64,000 bases of DNA. It comes from Pseudomonas paraversuta. Lineage in GTDB: Bacteria; Pseudomonadota; Gammaproteobacteria; Pseudomonadales; Pseudomonadaceae. The notes under the pieces were generated by a model. That model was given only the letters and a program-made list of their open reading frames with translations, ran no database searches and was not told the DNA's origin. The stretch is taken from the NCBI RefSeq assembly GCF_904063065.1, contig NZ_CAJFCL010000002.1:186001-250000 (forward strand). The letters are read 5' to 3'. A program made the translations under genes and the position numbers. How positions within the stretch are numbered: the first letter of the stretch is position 1; every line of letters begins with the position of its first letter. This document shows, piece after piece, positions 55,782-64,000 of the stretch.

Positions 55782-56816
55782 CTGTTGGAGCTGGCTCGCC
55801 AGCGATGCAGACAACTCGACATACCTGCCGGACCGCGATGCAGACAATTCGACATACCTGTCGGACCGCGGCGCTGCCATCGCGGGCAAGCCCGGCTCCC
55901 ACAAAGGGTGGAGTGGTATGGCTCCCCGGTACCTGTGGGAGCTGGCTCGCCAGCGATGCAGACAACTCGACACACCTGCCGGACCGCGGCGCAGCTATCG
56001 CGGGCAAGCCCGGCTCCCACAAAGGGTGGAGTGGTGTGGTTCCCCGGTACCTGTGGGAGCTGGCTTGCCAGCGATGCAGACAACTCGACATGCCTGCCGG
56101 ACCGCGGCACTGCCATCGCGGGCAAGCCCGACTCCCACAAAGGGGGGAGTGGTGTGGTTCCTCGGTACCTGTGGGAGCTGGCTTGCCAGCGATGCAGACA
56201 ACTCGACATACCTGCCGGACCGGGGCGCTGCCATCGCGGGCAAGCCCGGCTCCCACAAAGGGTGGAGTGGTGTGGCTCCCCGGTATCTGTGGGAGCTGGC
56301 TTGCCAGCGATGCAGACAACTTGGCATACCTCCCGGACCGCGGTGCAGCCATCGCGGGCAAGCCCGACTCTCACATAAGGATGATCTGTGGGAGCTGGCT
56401 TGCCAGCGATGCAGACAACTCGGCATACCTGCCGGACCGCGGTGCAGCCATCGCGGGCAAGCCCGGCTCTCACATAAGGGTGATCTGTGGGAGCTGGCTT
56501 GCCAGCGATGCAGACAACTCGGCATACCTGCCGGACTGCGGTGCTGCCATCGCGGGCAGCCCGACTCTCACAAAGGGTGGAGTGGTGTGGTTCCCCGGTA
56601 CCTGTGGGAGCTGGCTTGCCAGCGATGCAGACAACTCAACATGCCTGCCGGACTGCGGTGCAGCCATCGCGGGCAAGCCCGGCTCCCACAAAGGGTGGAA
56701 TGGTGTGGCTCCCCGGTATCTGTGGGAGCTGGCTCGCCAGCGATGCAGGCAACTCGGCATACCTGTCGGACCGCGGTGAAGCCATCGCGGGCAAGCCCGA
56801 CTCCCACAAAAGGTGA
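55782..56816. repeat. Tandem array of nine paired REP palindromes
   Basis: Nine copies of a unit start at 55782, 55933, 56051, 56169, 56287, 56386, 56485, 56602 and 56720. Each has CTGTGGGAGCTGGCTTGCCA (or -CTCGCC-), a spacer with GCAGACAACTCGACATACCT, then ATCGCGGGCAAGCCCGGCTC and CCACA. The two outer parts are inverted REP elements of the Pseudomonas type. Most units are 117-118 bp; two are 99 bp through loss of the linker between pairs. The first is 151 bp because 33 bp of its spacer is duplicated. Long overlapping open frames within the array on both strands are artefacts of repetition. Confidence 0.95.
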
Positions 56817-56834
56817 TCGGTGTTGGTTGCTGTC

Positions 56835-57329
56835 TTAGAGGTATTTGACCAAGGCCAGGCCGGTTATATACAGCCCAAGGCCGAAGGTCAGGTGGGTGAC
56901 CAGGCTTCTTTGTCGCGCCACCCAGGGTTTGGGGGTGTTTGCAGCAGCAATGCCCATGCCCCAGGCGGGTTGCATGATCAGCCAGGGCGCAGTGACGCTG
57001 ATGACGCCGGTAATCAGGGCGGGCAGCAGGCTCGGGTGTTGGAGCCAGGCGCTGCCGGCAACGGCCACCAGTGCTGCGGCGAAAATGATGCCGGTCAGGT
57101 AGTGAAAAACCCAGCCAGCAAGGCGTTCATTGCGCATTGGGGCGGCGGCTGCAATCGAGGTGTGACGGAATTGCCCCTGCAGCATATGCCCCAGCCAGCG
57201 GCCGACGAGCCGGTAGTCGAGGGACGGGATCTTGAAGGCGCGGGTTTTGATCGCGGCCACAAGGTCCATGAATAGGGTCGCGCCTATACCCAGGGCGGCT
57301 GCGTTAATAATGATTTCAACCATGGTCAT
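56835..57329 (-). CDS. DUF2938 integral membrane protein
   Basis: The protein has four to five hydrophobic segments and DUF2938 features (GIGATLFMDLVAAI, PSLDYRLVGRWLGHM, TGIIFAAALVAVAG, APWLIMQPAWGMGIAA). The start is placed at the ATG encoding MTMVEIIINAAALG; the frame stays open to 57407 but those residues are polar and overlap the divergent regulator's promoter. Function unknown in the family. It is divergent from a MerR regulator, which probably controls it. Confidence 0.8.
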   Translation of the reverse strand: MTMVEIIINAAALGIGATLFMDLVAAIKTRAFKIPSLDYRLVGRWLGHMLQGQFRHTSIAAAAPMRNERLAGWVFHYLTGIIFAAALVAVAGSAWLQHPSLLPALITGVISVTAPWLIMQPAWGMGIAAANTPKPWVARQRSLVTHLTFGLGLYITGLALVKYL

Positions 57330-57364
57330 TTCAATTATCCCTTGCCTGTCGTGTCTTCTGATTG

Positions 57365-57392
57365 CTTGAATTGACAAGTGTGCAAGTTCAAG
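57365..57392. promoter_or_regulatory. Probable MerR-type operator between divergent genes
   Basis: CTTGAATTGACAAGTGTGCA with the following AGTTCAAG is a 28-base dyad with CTTGAA/TTCAAG arms, lying between the DUF2938 and MerR-family starts. It is a suitable regulator site overlapping a TTGACA-like -35. Confidence 0.55.
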
Positions 57393-57409
57393 CCGACTTG
57401 AGGTCAAGC

Positions 57410-57814
57410 ATGAAAGAGCTGGTCATTGGAGAGGTGGTAAGGCGTTCGGGTGTCGCGGCATCGACTTTGCGCTACTACGAAGAGAAAGGGCTGATCCGCT
57501 CCATAGGACGACGGGGCTTGAGCCGGGTGTTTTGCGCGGATGTGCTGGAAAAACTGTCATTGATCGCGCTCGCCCAGTCACTGACTTTTTCACTGGATGA
57601 CATCGCACATATGGTCAGCGCCGATGGCAGGCCGGCGCTTGATCGCGCGCAGCTGTTGGCAAAGGCCGATGAGCTGGAGCAGGTGATTGTCCGGCTCAGT
57701 GCCGCACGGGATGAACTGAGGCGTGCAGCGGTCTGCCCTGCGGCCAGTCATGTGGAGTGCCCGAGCTTTCAGCAGCTGCTGGAGACTGCCGCCAGGGGAG
57801 GATCAAAACATTGA
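57410..57814 (+). CDS. MerR-family transcriptional regulator
   Basis: The 134-residue protein has an N-terminal MerR winged helix (IGEVVRRSGVAASTLRYYEEKGL), a wing with RRGLSRVF, a dimerisation helix and a C-terminal region with two cysteines (VCPAASHVECPSF), as in SoxR-like members. The start at 57410 begins MKELVIGEV; 16 upstream open codons are not family-like. A dyad lies just before it. It probably controls itself and the divergent DUF2938 gene. Confidence 0.88.
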   Translation: MKELVIGEVVRRSGVAASTLRYYEEKGLIRSIGRRGLSRVFCADVLEKLSLIALAQSLTFSLDDIAHMVSADGRPALDRAQLLAKADELEQVIVRLSAARDELRRAAVCPAASHVECPSFQQLLETAARGGSKH

Positions 57815-57932
57815 GATGAGCCCGTGGAGTAATGCCCTCAAGGGTGCTTTACTCATTCTCTAACCGGCGATTCTCAACGATGGACAAGGCAGTCCGCGAG
57901 GTAGAAACAGCCTCTTCCCTTGAGGGCTTTAC

Positions 57933-59228
57933 ATGTCCACTGTGCCCGCCACACTGTTGATCGTTGACGATGAAGTCCAGATGCGCACCTTGCTCGACAC
58001 CCTGTTGCTCAATCAGGGTTACTACACGCTTACCTCCAGCTGCGGCGCAGAAGCGCTGACTGTCGCACAGCAACACATACCGGATCTGATCCTGCTGGAT
58101 ATCAAAATGCCGGGCATGGATGGTTATGAAGTTGCCCGCCAGCTCAAGAGCAACAGTTTGACCGCCAATATCCCGATCATCATGCTCTCCGAGCCCGGGG
58201 ATCAAAGTGCCCGCATCTCTGGCCTGGAGGCCGGGGCCGAGGACTTCCTCAGCAAGCCGGTGTCCAATACCGAACTGTGGGTGCGGGTGCGTAACCAGTT
58301 AAGGCTCAAGGCATTTGGCGACTTTCGGGTTGACCCTGTGCTGGAACGGCATGTTGAACGAGACTCCTCCGGGTCCGGTCTGAGCCACAAGGCCAGTACC
58401 GAGATCAACCGCACCAGTGCGATCGAGCATTTCACAGCGCTGGATATCGAGCAGCAGCAGATGCAAGCGGCATTGCGCGACGCGGTGCGCAAGCAGGCTC
58501 TGGATTTGGTTTACCAACCCAAAATCGGTCTGGCTGACGGTCAGATTTGCGGGGTGGAGGCGCTATTGCGCTGGTACCGACCGGGGCTGGTGACTATCTC
58601 GCCGGGGGTTTTTGTTCCCGTGCTTGAGAGCCTGGGGCTCATCTCCGAGGTCGGGCAGTGGGTCATCGACACGGTCTGCCGGCAAATTGCCAACTGGCAG
58701 CGCGCCGGTCTGGATGTGGTGCCGGTGGCGGTGAACGTATCGGCTCAGCAGTTGCTCGAGGGCGACCTGATCCATGACATTCAGCAGTCCCTCGGCGCGC
58801 ACCGGGTTGACGCCAAATGGCTGGAAGTCGAGCTCACCGAGAGCTCGCTGATGGTGAATACGCCGCGCACCATCGCCAGCTTGTTAAAACTCAAGGAAAT
58901 CGGGATCAACATCTCCATCGATGACTTTGGCACGGGCTATTCGAGCCTGGCTTCGCTGGTGCGTTTTCCCATCGACAAGCTGAAAATTGACATCTCCTAT
59001 ATCCGCGAAATCACCCGTAACCCGCAGGATGCAGCGATTGCCCGCACCATCATTGAACTGGCCCGCAGTCTTGATATGAAAGTCATCGCCGAAGGCGTGG
59101 AAACCCGCGATCAGCTGGCGTTTTTGAGCGACAACGGTTGCGACCAGTTGCAAGGGTTCCTGTTTTGCCGGCCGTTACCCGCAAGAGAACTGGAACCCTT
59201 GTTGCGTGAACCCCGCAGCTTTATCTGA
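57933..59228 (+). CDS. REC-EAL response regulator, c-di-GMP phosphodiesterase
   Basis: The 431-residue cytoplasmic protein has a receiver domain (1-125; acidic DDE near residue 12, phospho-acceptor in [13 protein letters not shown], lysine in FLSKPVS), a linker, and an EAL domain (about 185-425). Active-site motifs are intact: [29 protein letters not shown] and EGVET. It has the same architecture as RocR/PvrR. It stands alone with no adjacent kinase, so its partner is elsewhere. Confidence 0.94.
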   Translation: MSTVPATLLIVDDEVQMRTLLDTLLLNQGYYTLTSSCGAEALTVAQQHIPDLILLDIKMPGMDGYEVARQLKSNSLTANIPIIMLSEPGDQSARISGLEAGAEDFLSKPVSNTELWVRVRNQLRLKAFGDFRVDPVLERHVERDSSGSGLSHKASTEINRTSAIEHFTALDIEQQQMQAALRDAVRKQALDLVYQPKIGLADGQICGVEALLRWYRPGLVTISPGVFVPVLESLGLISEVGQWVIDTVCRQIANWQRAGLDVVPVAVNVSAQQLLEGDLIHDIQQSLGAHRVDAKWLEVELTESSLMVNTPRTIASLLKLKEIGINISIDDFGTGYSSLASLVRFPIDKLKIDISYIREITRNPQDAAIARTIIELARSLDMKVIAEGVETRDQLAFLSDNGCDQLQGFLFCRPLPARELEPLLREPRSFI

Positions 59229-59249
59229 AGGCTCGCTGCCCGGGCAATA

Positions 59250-60389
59250 TCAGGGGTAGCTCACCACCTGCACCCAGTTCGCGCCCTTGCCCGAAGGTGC
59301 AGTGGCGTGGCGCGAGAGGGTGCCGTCTTCAGGGTTAATGGCGTACACCCCGACCTGCGGGCTTTTCTCCCCGCTCACCAGCAACCATTGTCCCGAGGGA
59401 TCTAGCGCAATGCCCCGTGGTTGTTGCTCGACTTTAATGTTCTGCACAAAGCCGGGCAGCCCCGTCTTGCTGTCGATGGCAAACACGCTGACCGTGCTGC
59501 CAGTGCGCTCGGAGGTGTAGAGGTGGCGTGCGTCCGGGGTCAGCTTGATATCGGCGGCCCAGATCAGATTGGACGCCAGTGGCGGCGGGGTCGGCTGGCC
59601 GGGTTTGATCATCGGGCGGGCGACACCGCGTACCAGGCCGGAGTCCGCCGGTATTGCACTGACATCGCCGAGCTCGGTCAGGCGTCCGGTTTTCGGGTCG
59701 ATGGCAAAGGTGGTGACGCTGCCGGCCATTTCGTTAAGCAAATAGAGGAAACGGTTGTCTGCCGAAATCACTGGATGACGCGGACCGCTGCCTTCAGGCA
59801 ACTGAACCTGACCCAGGGGCGTGAGTTTGCCGCTGGCGGCATCGAATTTGAACTCCAGCAGGCGATCGGCGCCCAGATTGGCGGCGTACACGAAACGGTT
59901 GGTGCCATCGACAATGATCGAATGGGCGTTAGGCCCGGTCTTGATCACCTGCTGCACGTCATCGGTCACGATGCCGTCGGCATTGATCATATTGACGCTG
60001 ACCAGATCCTCGCCGTACGAGGCGCCAAACAGGTAATGGCCGTTCTTGTCGGTCGAGATATAGGCCAGGCTGTCGGCCACGGTCGAGTTCTTCAGGTGCT
60101 TGAGTGCACCGTTTTCAGGATCGATGGCGAAGGTGGCCATGGCATAGGGTTTGCCGCGAATGGACGCATAGAGCTTGCTGTGATCGGGGCTCAGGGCCAG
60201 GGGCATCACCCCCGGGCCGGCTTCGGTGGTGGCCAGGGGGTGCAGTTGACCCTGTGCAGTCAACGTATAACTGCTCAGGGTGCCATCGGTGGCGTTGGAC
60301 ACGTAGACATAGGTACTGGCCCAGCTCAGCTGAGTCAGGCTCATAAGCACGGCGCCAGTCAAGGTTTTCAGGGGCGTAGCTCGCAGCAT
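59250..60389 (-). CDS. Periplasmic lactonase-family seven-bladed beta-propeller (6-phosphogluconolactonase-like)
   Basis: The 379-residue protein has a signal peptide (LTGAVLMSLTQLSWA). It has repeated YVTN/lactonase blades (YVYVSNATDGTLSSYTL, ANLGADRLLEFKFDAASGKL, RFLYLLNEMAGSVTTFAIDP, HLYTSERTGSTVSVFAIDS). Because of the signal peptide it is not the cytoplasmic Pgl. Next to a glucarate transporter and dehydratase, it probably opens an aldarate lactone outside the cytoplasm. It is transcribed in the same direction as the LysR gene 140 bp upstream. Confidence 0.85.
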   Translation of the reverse strand: MLRATPLKTLTGAVLMSLTQLSWASTYVYVSNATDGTLSSYTLTAQGQLHPLATTEAGPGVMPLALSPDHSKLYASIRGKPYAMATFAIDPENGALKHLKNSTVADSLAYISTDKNGHYLFGASYGEDLVSVNMINADGIVTDDVQQVIKTGPNAHSIIVDGTNRFVYAANLGADRLLEFKFDAASGKLTPLGQVQLPEGSGPRHPVISADNRFLYLLNEMAGSVTTFAIDPKTGRLTELGDVSAIPADSGLVRGVARPMIKPGQPTPPPLASNLIWAADIKLTPDARHLYTSERTGSTVSVFAIDSKTGLPGFVQNIKVEQQPRGIALDPSGQWLLVSGEKSPQVGVYAINPEDGTLSRHATAPSGKGANWVQVVSYP

Positions 60390-60529
60390 CAGAAGGTTTC
60401 CTTATTGTTGTATGTTGTCGTACCTCTTTGTCGGATTGTTAGGTGGCTATCATTGTCCTGTCAATCAGTTTATGGGTGCTTGCGGTGCCCGTCAGGGTGC
60501 ATCGCCGGTAGCGTCTTGTCCCTCAATGC

Positions 60530-61432
60530 CTACAGGCCCCAGCCGTCCCGCGCTGCCCGCCGTATCCCTTCCAGCAACATCGCGAATGCCGGGTTGTCAT
60601 TGTTTTCGCGCCAGATCAGATGCAGTTCGCTCTGCACCCCTTCGCCCAGATCGATATCGCGAAACACCACATTCTTGAACGCCACGCTGGAGGCGCAACG
60701 CGGCACCAGGGCCAGGCCCATCGCCGCATTGACCAGCGCCAGAATGGTCAGTGACGAGCCCAGCCACTGCACGTACTGCGGGGTCACGCGGGCAGAGCGC
60801 AGGGTGCCGGTCAGCAGTTCGTTGAAGGGCGGGTAGGCGGCATGGGAGTACATCAGGAAGGGCTGTGCATCGAGGTCTTTGACATTCACGCTTGCAGCGC
60901 TGGCCAGTGGGTGGCTGCCGGGCACCGCCAGCACGAACGGCTCGCGCACCAGGCATTCAGTGGCGTAGCCGGGCTCCAGCAGGGGCGCGCGGGCGATGCC
61001 AAGGTCGATGCGCCACGCGCGTAACGCTTCATGTTGCTGATAGGTGTTCATCTCTGACAGATCAATTTTGACCTGGGGCTGCTTGAGCCGGGCCTCGGCG
61101 ATGACCTTGGGCAAAAATTCATACACTGCGCTACCGACGAAACTGATATTGACCGTGCCAATGTCGCCTTCAGCGAAGCGCCGCGCGGTGATCGCAGCTT
61201 GTTGGGCGCGTTCCAGCAAGTTCTGGGCTTCGATGAAAAATGCCCGCCCGGCAGCGGTCAGGGCGACGCTGCGGGTGGTACGGGTGAACAGCTCGACTCC
61301 CAGGTGATGCTCCAACAGTTGAATCTGTCGGCTGAGGGGCGGCTGGGTCATATTCAGCCGCTCGGCGGCACGCCGGAAGTTGAGCTCGGTGGCCACCGTG
61401 GTGAAGCAACGCAGTTGGGTCAGTTCGAACAT
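60530..61432 (-). CDS. LysR-family regulator of the aldarate locus
   Basis: The 300-residue protein has an N-terminal winged helix (LRCFTTVATELNFRRAAERL, then NMTQPPLSRQIQLLE) and a C-terminal effector domain (about 90-295). It is divergent from the transporter gene with about 105 bp between starts, the classic LysR arrangement. Probable inducer: glucarate, galactarate or a derived intermediate (inference from neighbours). Confidence 0.92.
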   Translation of the reverse strand: MFELTQLRCFTTVATELNFRRAAERLNMTQPPLSRQIQLLEHHLGVELFTRTTRSVALTAAGRAFFIEAQNLLERAQQAAITARRFAEGDIGTVNISFVGSAVYEFLPKVIAEARLKQPQVKIDLSEMNTYQQHEALRAWRIDLGIARAPLLEPGYATECLVREPFVLAVPGSHPLASAASVNVKDLDAQPFLMYSHAAYPPFNELLTGTLRSARVTPQYVQWLGSSLTILALVNAAMGLALVPRCASSVAFKNVVFRDIDLGEGVQSELHLIWRENNDNPAFAMLLEGIRRAARDGWGL

Positions 61433-61538
61433 TGATCTAATTCCGGTATCAATCCAGTGCCAAGTTAGATTAGACCGGGAACAATGTCCGCGTCCATGAT
61501 CGCCCTGTCCCTAAAAAAACAATGATCGGGAGTCCCCC

Positions 61539-62924
61539 TTGAATACCCTCCAGAGTCTGCCAGACCCCACGGTGCTTGCCCGCGCCGCGGCCAAGGTCAA
61601 GCGTCATGTCCTGCCCCTGTTTGTGGTGATGTTCATCGTCAACTACATCGACCGGGTCAATATCGGCTTTGTCCGCAGCCACCTGGAAACCGACCTGGGC
61701 ATTGGCGCTGCCGCCTATGGCCTGGGGGCCGGGCTGTTCTTTATTGGTTACGCGATATTCGAAGTGCCCTCCAACCTGCTGCTGCAACGCTATGGCGCCC
61801 GCGCCTGGCTGACACGCATCATGTTTACCTGGGGCGCAGCGGCAATGGCGATGGCCTTTGTGCGCGGCGAAACCAGTTTCTATGTATTGCGCTTTATTCT
61901 CGGCGCCGCTGAAGCGGGGTTCTTTCCCGGGATCATTTACTACTTCACCCAATGGCTGCCGTCGACCGAACGCGGCAAAGCCATGGCGATCTTTCTCAGC
62001 GGCTCGGCCATTGCTTCGGTGATCTCGGGGCCGGTGTCCGGGGCGCTGCTCAATGTCAGCGGCATGAGCCTGCATGGCTGGCAATGGATGTTCCTGATTG
62101 AAGGCTTTGCCTCGATCGTGCTCTGTGCCTTCGTCTGGTTCTGGCTGCAGTCGCATCCACGCCAGGCGAAATGGCTGAGCGAAGAAGAGAAGGCTGCATT
62201 GCTGGGGGCCATCGCACTGGAGCAGCAGGCCCGGGAAAGCGTGCAGACGGTCAGGCCGTCGATGTTCAAATTGCTGGCCGACAAACAGATCGCGCTGTTC
62301 TGTTTTATCTATTTCTCGATTGCCCTGACCATCTATGGTGCGACGTTCTGGCTGCCGAGCATGATCAAAAAGATGGGCAGCTTCGGCGACTTTCAAGTCG
62401 GGCTGTTCAACTCGATTCCGTGGCTGATTTCCATCGTCGCGATGTACGGCTTCGCGGCTTTGGCCAGCAAATGGAAACACCAGCAGGCCTGGGTGGCGCT
62501 GACTCTGGTAATCGCGGCGCTGGGCATGTTCATGTCCACCATCGGCGGGCCGGTATTCGCCTTCGTTGCCATCTGTTTTGCGGCCATTGGCTTCAAGGCC
62601 GCCTCGGCTTTGTTCTGGCCGATTCCACAGGGCTACCTCGATGCGCGCATCGCTGCCGCGGTAATTGCCCTGATCAACTCCATCGGCAATCTGGGCGGGT
62701 TTGTGGCGCCCACCGCGTTCGGTTTTCTGGAGCAGAGCACCGGCTCTATCGAAGGCGGCCTGTACGGGTTGGCGGCCACCTCACTGGTGGCGGCAGCGGT
62801 GATCTTTTTTGTCCGTATGACCCCGCGCAATCAGTCCCTTGCCAGCCAGCCCGAGGCCTGCGCAGCCATTACCCCGTCCCGGCATAACCCTTTGAAAACT
62901 GATCCAGCAGGAGCCGCTTCTTGA
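61539..62924 (+). CDS. gudP: MFS transporter of the ACS family, probable glucarate porter
   Basis: The 461-residue protein has twelve membrane helices and ACS-family signatures (FIVNYIDRVNIGFVRSHLET, LGAAEAGFFPGIIYYFTQWL). It starts at TTG 61539 with GGGAG six bases upstream; no in-frame ATG is available. Its last bases overlap the dehydratase start (TTGA). Pairing with glucarate dehydratase makes glucarate/galactarate:proton symport likely. Confidence 0.85.
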   Translation: MNTLQSLPDPTVLARAAAKVKRHVLPLFVVMFIVNYIDRVNIGFVRSHLETDLGIGAAAYGLGAGLFFIGYAIFEVPSNLLLQRYGARAWLTRIMFTWGAAAMAMAFVRGETSFYVLRFILGAAEAGFFPGIIYYFTQWLPSTERGKAMAIFLSGSAIASVISGPVSGALLNVSGMSLHGWQWMFLIEGFASIVLCAFVWFWLQSHPRQAKWLSEEEKAALLGAIALEQQARESVQTVRPSMFKLLADKQIALFCFIYFSIALTIYGATFWLPSMIKKMGSFGDFQVGLFNSIPWLISIVAMYGFAALASKWKHQQAWVALTLVIAALGMFMSTIGGPVFAFVAICFAAIGFKAASALFWPIPQGYLDARIAAAVIALINSIGNLGGFVAPTAFGFLEQSTGSIEGGLYGLAATSLVAAAVIFFVRMTPRNQSLASQPEACAAITPSRHNPLKTDPAGAAS

Positions 62925-64000
62925 AAATCCAACGCGTCACTGTCACCCCCATCGCTTTCCGGGACCCGCCGCTGCTCAATGCCAGCGGCATTCATGAACC
63001 CTTTGCCCTGCGCTCGATCATCGAGATCGAGAGCGACAATGGCTACATTGGCCTGGGCGAGAGCTACGGCGATGCTCCGGCACTGGCCATCCAGCAGCAG
63101 TTGCAGGAGCAACTCATAGGTCTCGATCCGTTCAATCTCAATCAGTTGCGGGCCATTGTGCAGGCCACAGTGGCGGCCAATAAACCGCGGAGCATGGCGG
63201 GGGCGGAACTGGCCCCCGGCTCCCATGCCAGCAAAGCGGTGAGCAACGCCTATTCGGCCTTTGAAGTGGCGTTTCTTGACCTGCAGGCGCATTACCTGAA
63301 GGTGCCGCTGGTGGACCTGCTCGGCGGCGCGGTGCGCGATGAGATTCCCTTCAGTGCCTACCTGTTCTTCAAATACGCCGAGCATATTGATTCACCCTAC
63401 AAGGCCGACGCCTGGGGCGAGGCACTGAACGAAGCACAAATCGTCGCCCAGGCCCGGCGCATGATTGAGGACTACGGCTTCAAAAGCATCAAGCTCAAGG
63501 CCGGGACACTGCCCCCGGAGCAGGAAGTGGAGTGCATCAAGGCGCTGAAAAAAGCTTTTCCCGGCTACCCGCTGCGCATTGATCCGAATGGCAACTGGTC
63601 GTTACCAACGGCCATTCGCATGGCGCAATTGCTGGGTGACGATCTGCAGTATTACGAAGACCCGACCCCGGGTCTGGAGGGCATGGCCGAATTGCACCGG
63701 CGCACCGGCTTGCCACTGGCAACCAACATGGTGGTCACCGACTTCGATGAGTTCCGCCGCAGCGTGGCCCTCAACAGCACACAGATTGTGCTGGCCGACC
63801 ACCATTACTGGGGCGGGCTGCGTGACACCCAGGTGCTGGCCAAAATGTGCCAGACCTTTGGTCTGGGCGTGTCCATGCACTCCAACTCGCATTTGGGCAT
63901 CAGCCTGATGGCCATGGCCCATGTCGCGGCCTCGGTGCCTAACCTGGACTATGCCTGCGACACCCATTACCCCTGGCAGGAGCCGGACGAAGAGGTGATC
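62921..64000 (+). CDS. gudD: Glucarate dehydratase, 3' end outside window
   Basis: The frame begins at TTG 62921, overlapping the transporter stop, with CAGGAG 7 bases before it, and runs open to the window end (360 codons of an expected 440 or so). Enolase-superfamily active-site parts are present: KLKAG (KxK), metal ligands in LRIDPNGNW and YYEDPTPG, TNMVVTDFDE, and the catalytic histidine in MHSNSHLGISLM with ACDTHYPWQE. The HSNSHLGIS/CDTHYPWQ pair is diagnostic of glucarate dehydratases, which convert D-glucarate to 5-keto-4-deoxyglucarate. Confidence 0.94.
   Translation, partial: MKIQRVTVTPIAFRDPPLLNASGIHEPFALRSIIEIESDNGYIGLGESYGDAPALAIQQQLQEQLIGLDPFNLNQLRAIVQATVAANKPRSMAGAELAPGSHASKAVSNAYSAFEVAFLDLQAHYLKVPLVDLLGGAVRDEIPFSAYLFFKYAEHIDSPYKADAWGEALNEAQIVAQARRMIEDYGFKSIKLKAGTLPPEQEVECIKALKKAFPGYPLRIDPNGNWSLPTAIRMAQLLGDDLQYYEDPTPGLEGMAELHRRTGLPLATNMVVTDFDEFRRSVALNSTQIVLADHHYWGGLRDTQVLAKMCQTFGLGVSMHSNSHLGISLMAMAHVAASVPNLDYACDTHYPWQEPDEEVI

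Noticed and set aside
55782..56816. CRISPR array
   Set aside because: Repeat units are over 100 bp, contain inverted REP pairs and have near-identical spacers; no cas genes are present.
55765..56838. Several open frames of 230-357 codons on both strands in the REP array
   Set aside because: They are repetitive translations of the REP units in all frames, with no ribosome binding sites or family features.
59421..60836. 471-codon open frame antisense to the lactonase and LysR genes
   Set aside because: The opposite strand encodes two clear families; the antisense product is low-complexity and unlike any protein.

Overview
The window looks like chromosomal DNA of a Pseudomonas, probably of the broad P. 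fluorescens/P. fragi type. The GC-rich codon use, the characteristic Pseudomonas REP palindromes, a LexA-controlled umuDC, a Pseudomonas-style chaperone-usher cluster and a glucarate catabolic operon all fit. The species cannot be fixed from sequence alone.

Layout. 1-0.9 kb: end of a YkvI-like membrane protein. 1.2-7.3 kb, minus strand: a two-domain fimbrial adhesin-like protein, a stand-alone EAL phosphodiesterase, a BvgS/RocS-like hybrid kinase and a BvgA/RocA-like regulator. 8.1-14.1 kb, plus strand: pilin, hairpins, usher, chaperone, an unrecognised 59-residue ORF and three minor pilins. The regulators and the fimbrial operon probably form one c-di-GMP-linked adhesion module. 14.3-20.8 kb is accessory DNA: a matrixin-like metallopeptidase, a decayed GH19 lysozyme, a GMC oxidoreductase, a serine hydrolase, a broken GNAT gene, an SGNH hydrolase and a DUF1796 protein. 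20.8-22.5 kb holds only debris: a umuC fragment, a possible tRNA-Leu remnant and a terminator.

22.5-53.3 kb is an ABC-transporter-dependent (group 2) capsule region and the centrepiece of the window. It contains a 2505-residue highly reducing type I PKS, translationally coupled to an alpha-oxoamine synthase (a pair resembling RkpA/RkpG and WcbR/WcbT capsule lipid genes); a PhyH-type dioxygenase; one full and one truncated KpsC Kdo transferase; a GNAT; a truncated sulfatase; and an APH-like kinase. It also encodes a complete CMP-Kdo route (KpsF/KdsD, KdsA and a natural KdsB-KdsC fusion), the exporters KpsM, KpsT, KpsE and KpsD, and a teichoic-acid-like set: a TagD-type glycerol-3-phosphate cytidylyltransferase, a CDP-glycerol glycerophosphotransferase, a TagC-like beta-propeller, a GT29-like transferase and an O-acetyltransferase. 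Together they suggest a glycerol-phosphate-containing, Kdo-linked capsule with a polyketide-derived amino-lipid that may serve in anchoring. Several glycan genes are visibly AT-richer than the flanks.

54-56.8 kb: a LexA box, umuD, umuC and a nine-unit array of about 118-bp paired REP palindromes. 56.8-59.2 kb: a DUF2938 membrane protein divergent from a MerR regulator, then a REC-EAL response regulator. 59.2-64 kb: a lactonase-like beta-propeller, a LysR regulator and a divergent transporter plus glucarate dehydratase (cut by the window end), forming an aldarate utilisation locus.
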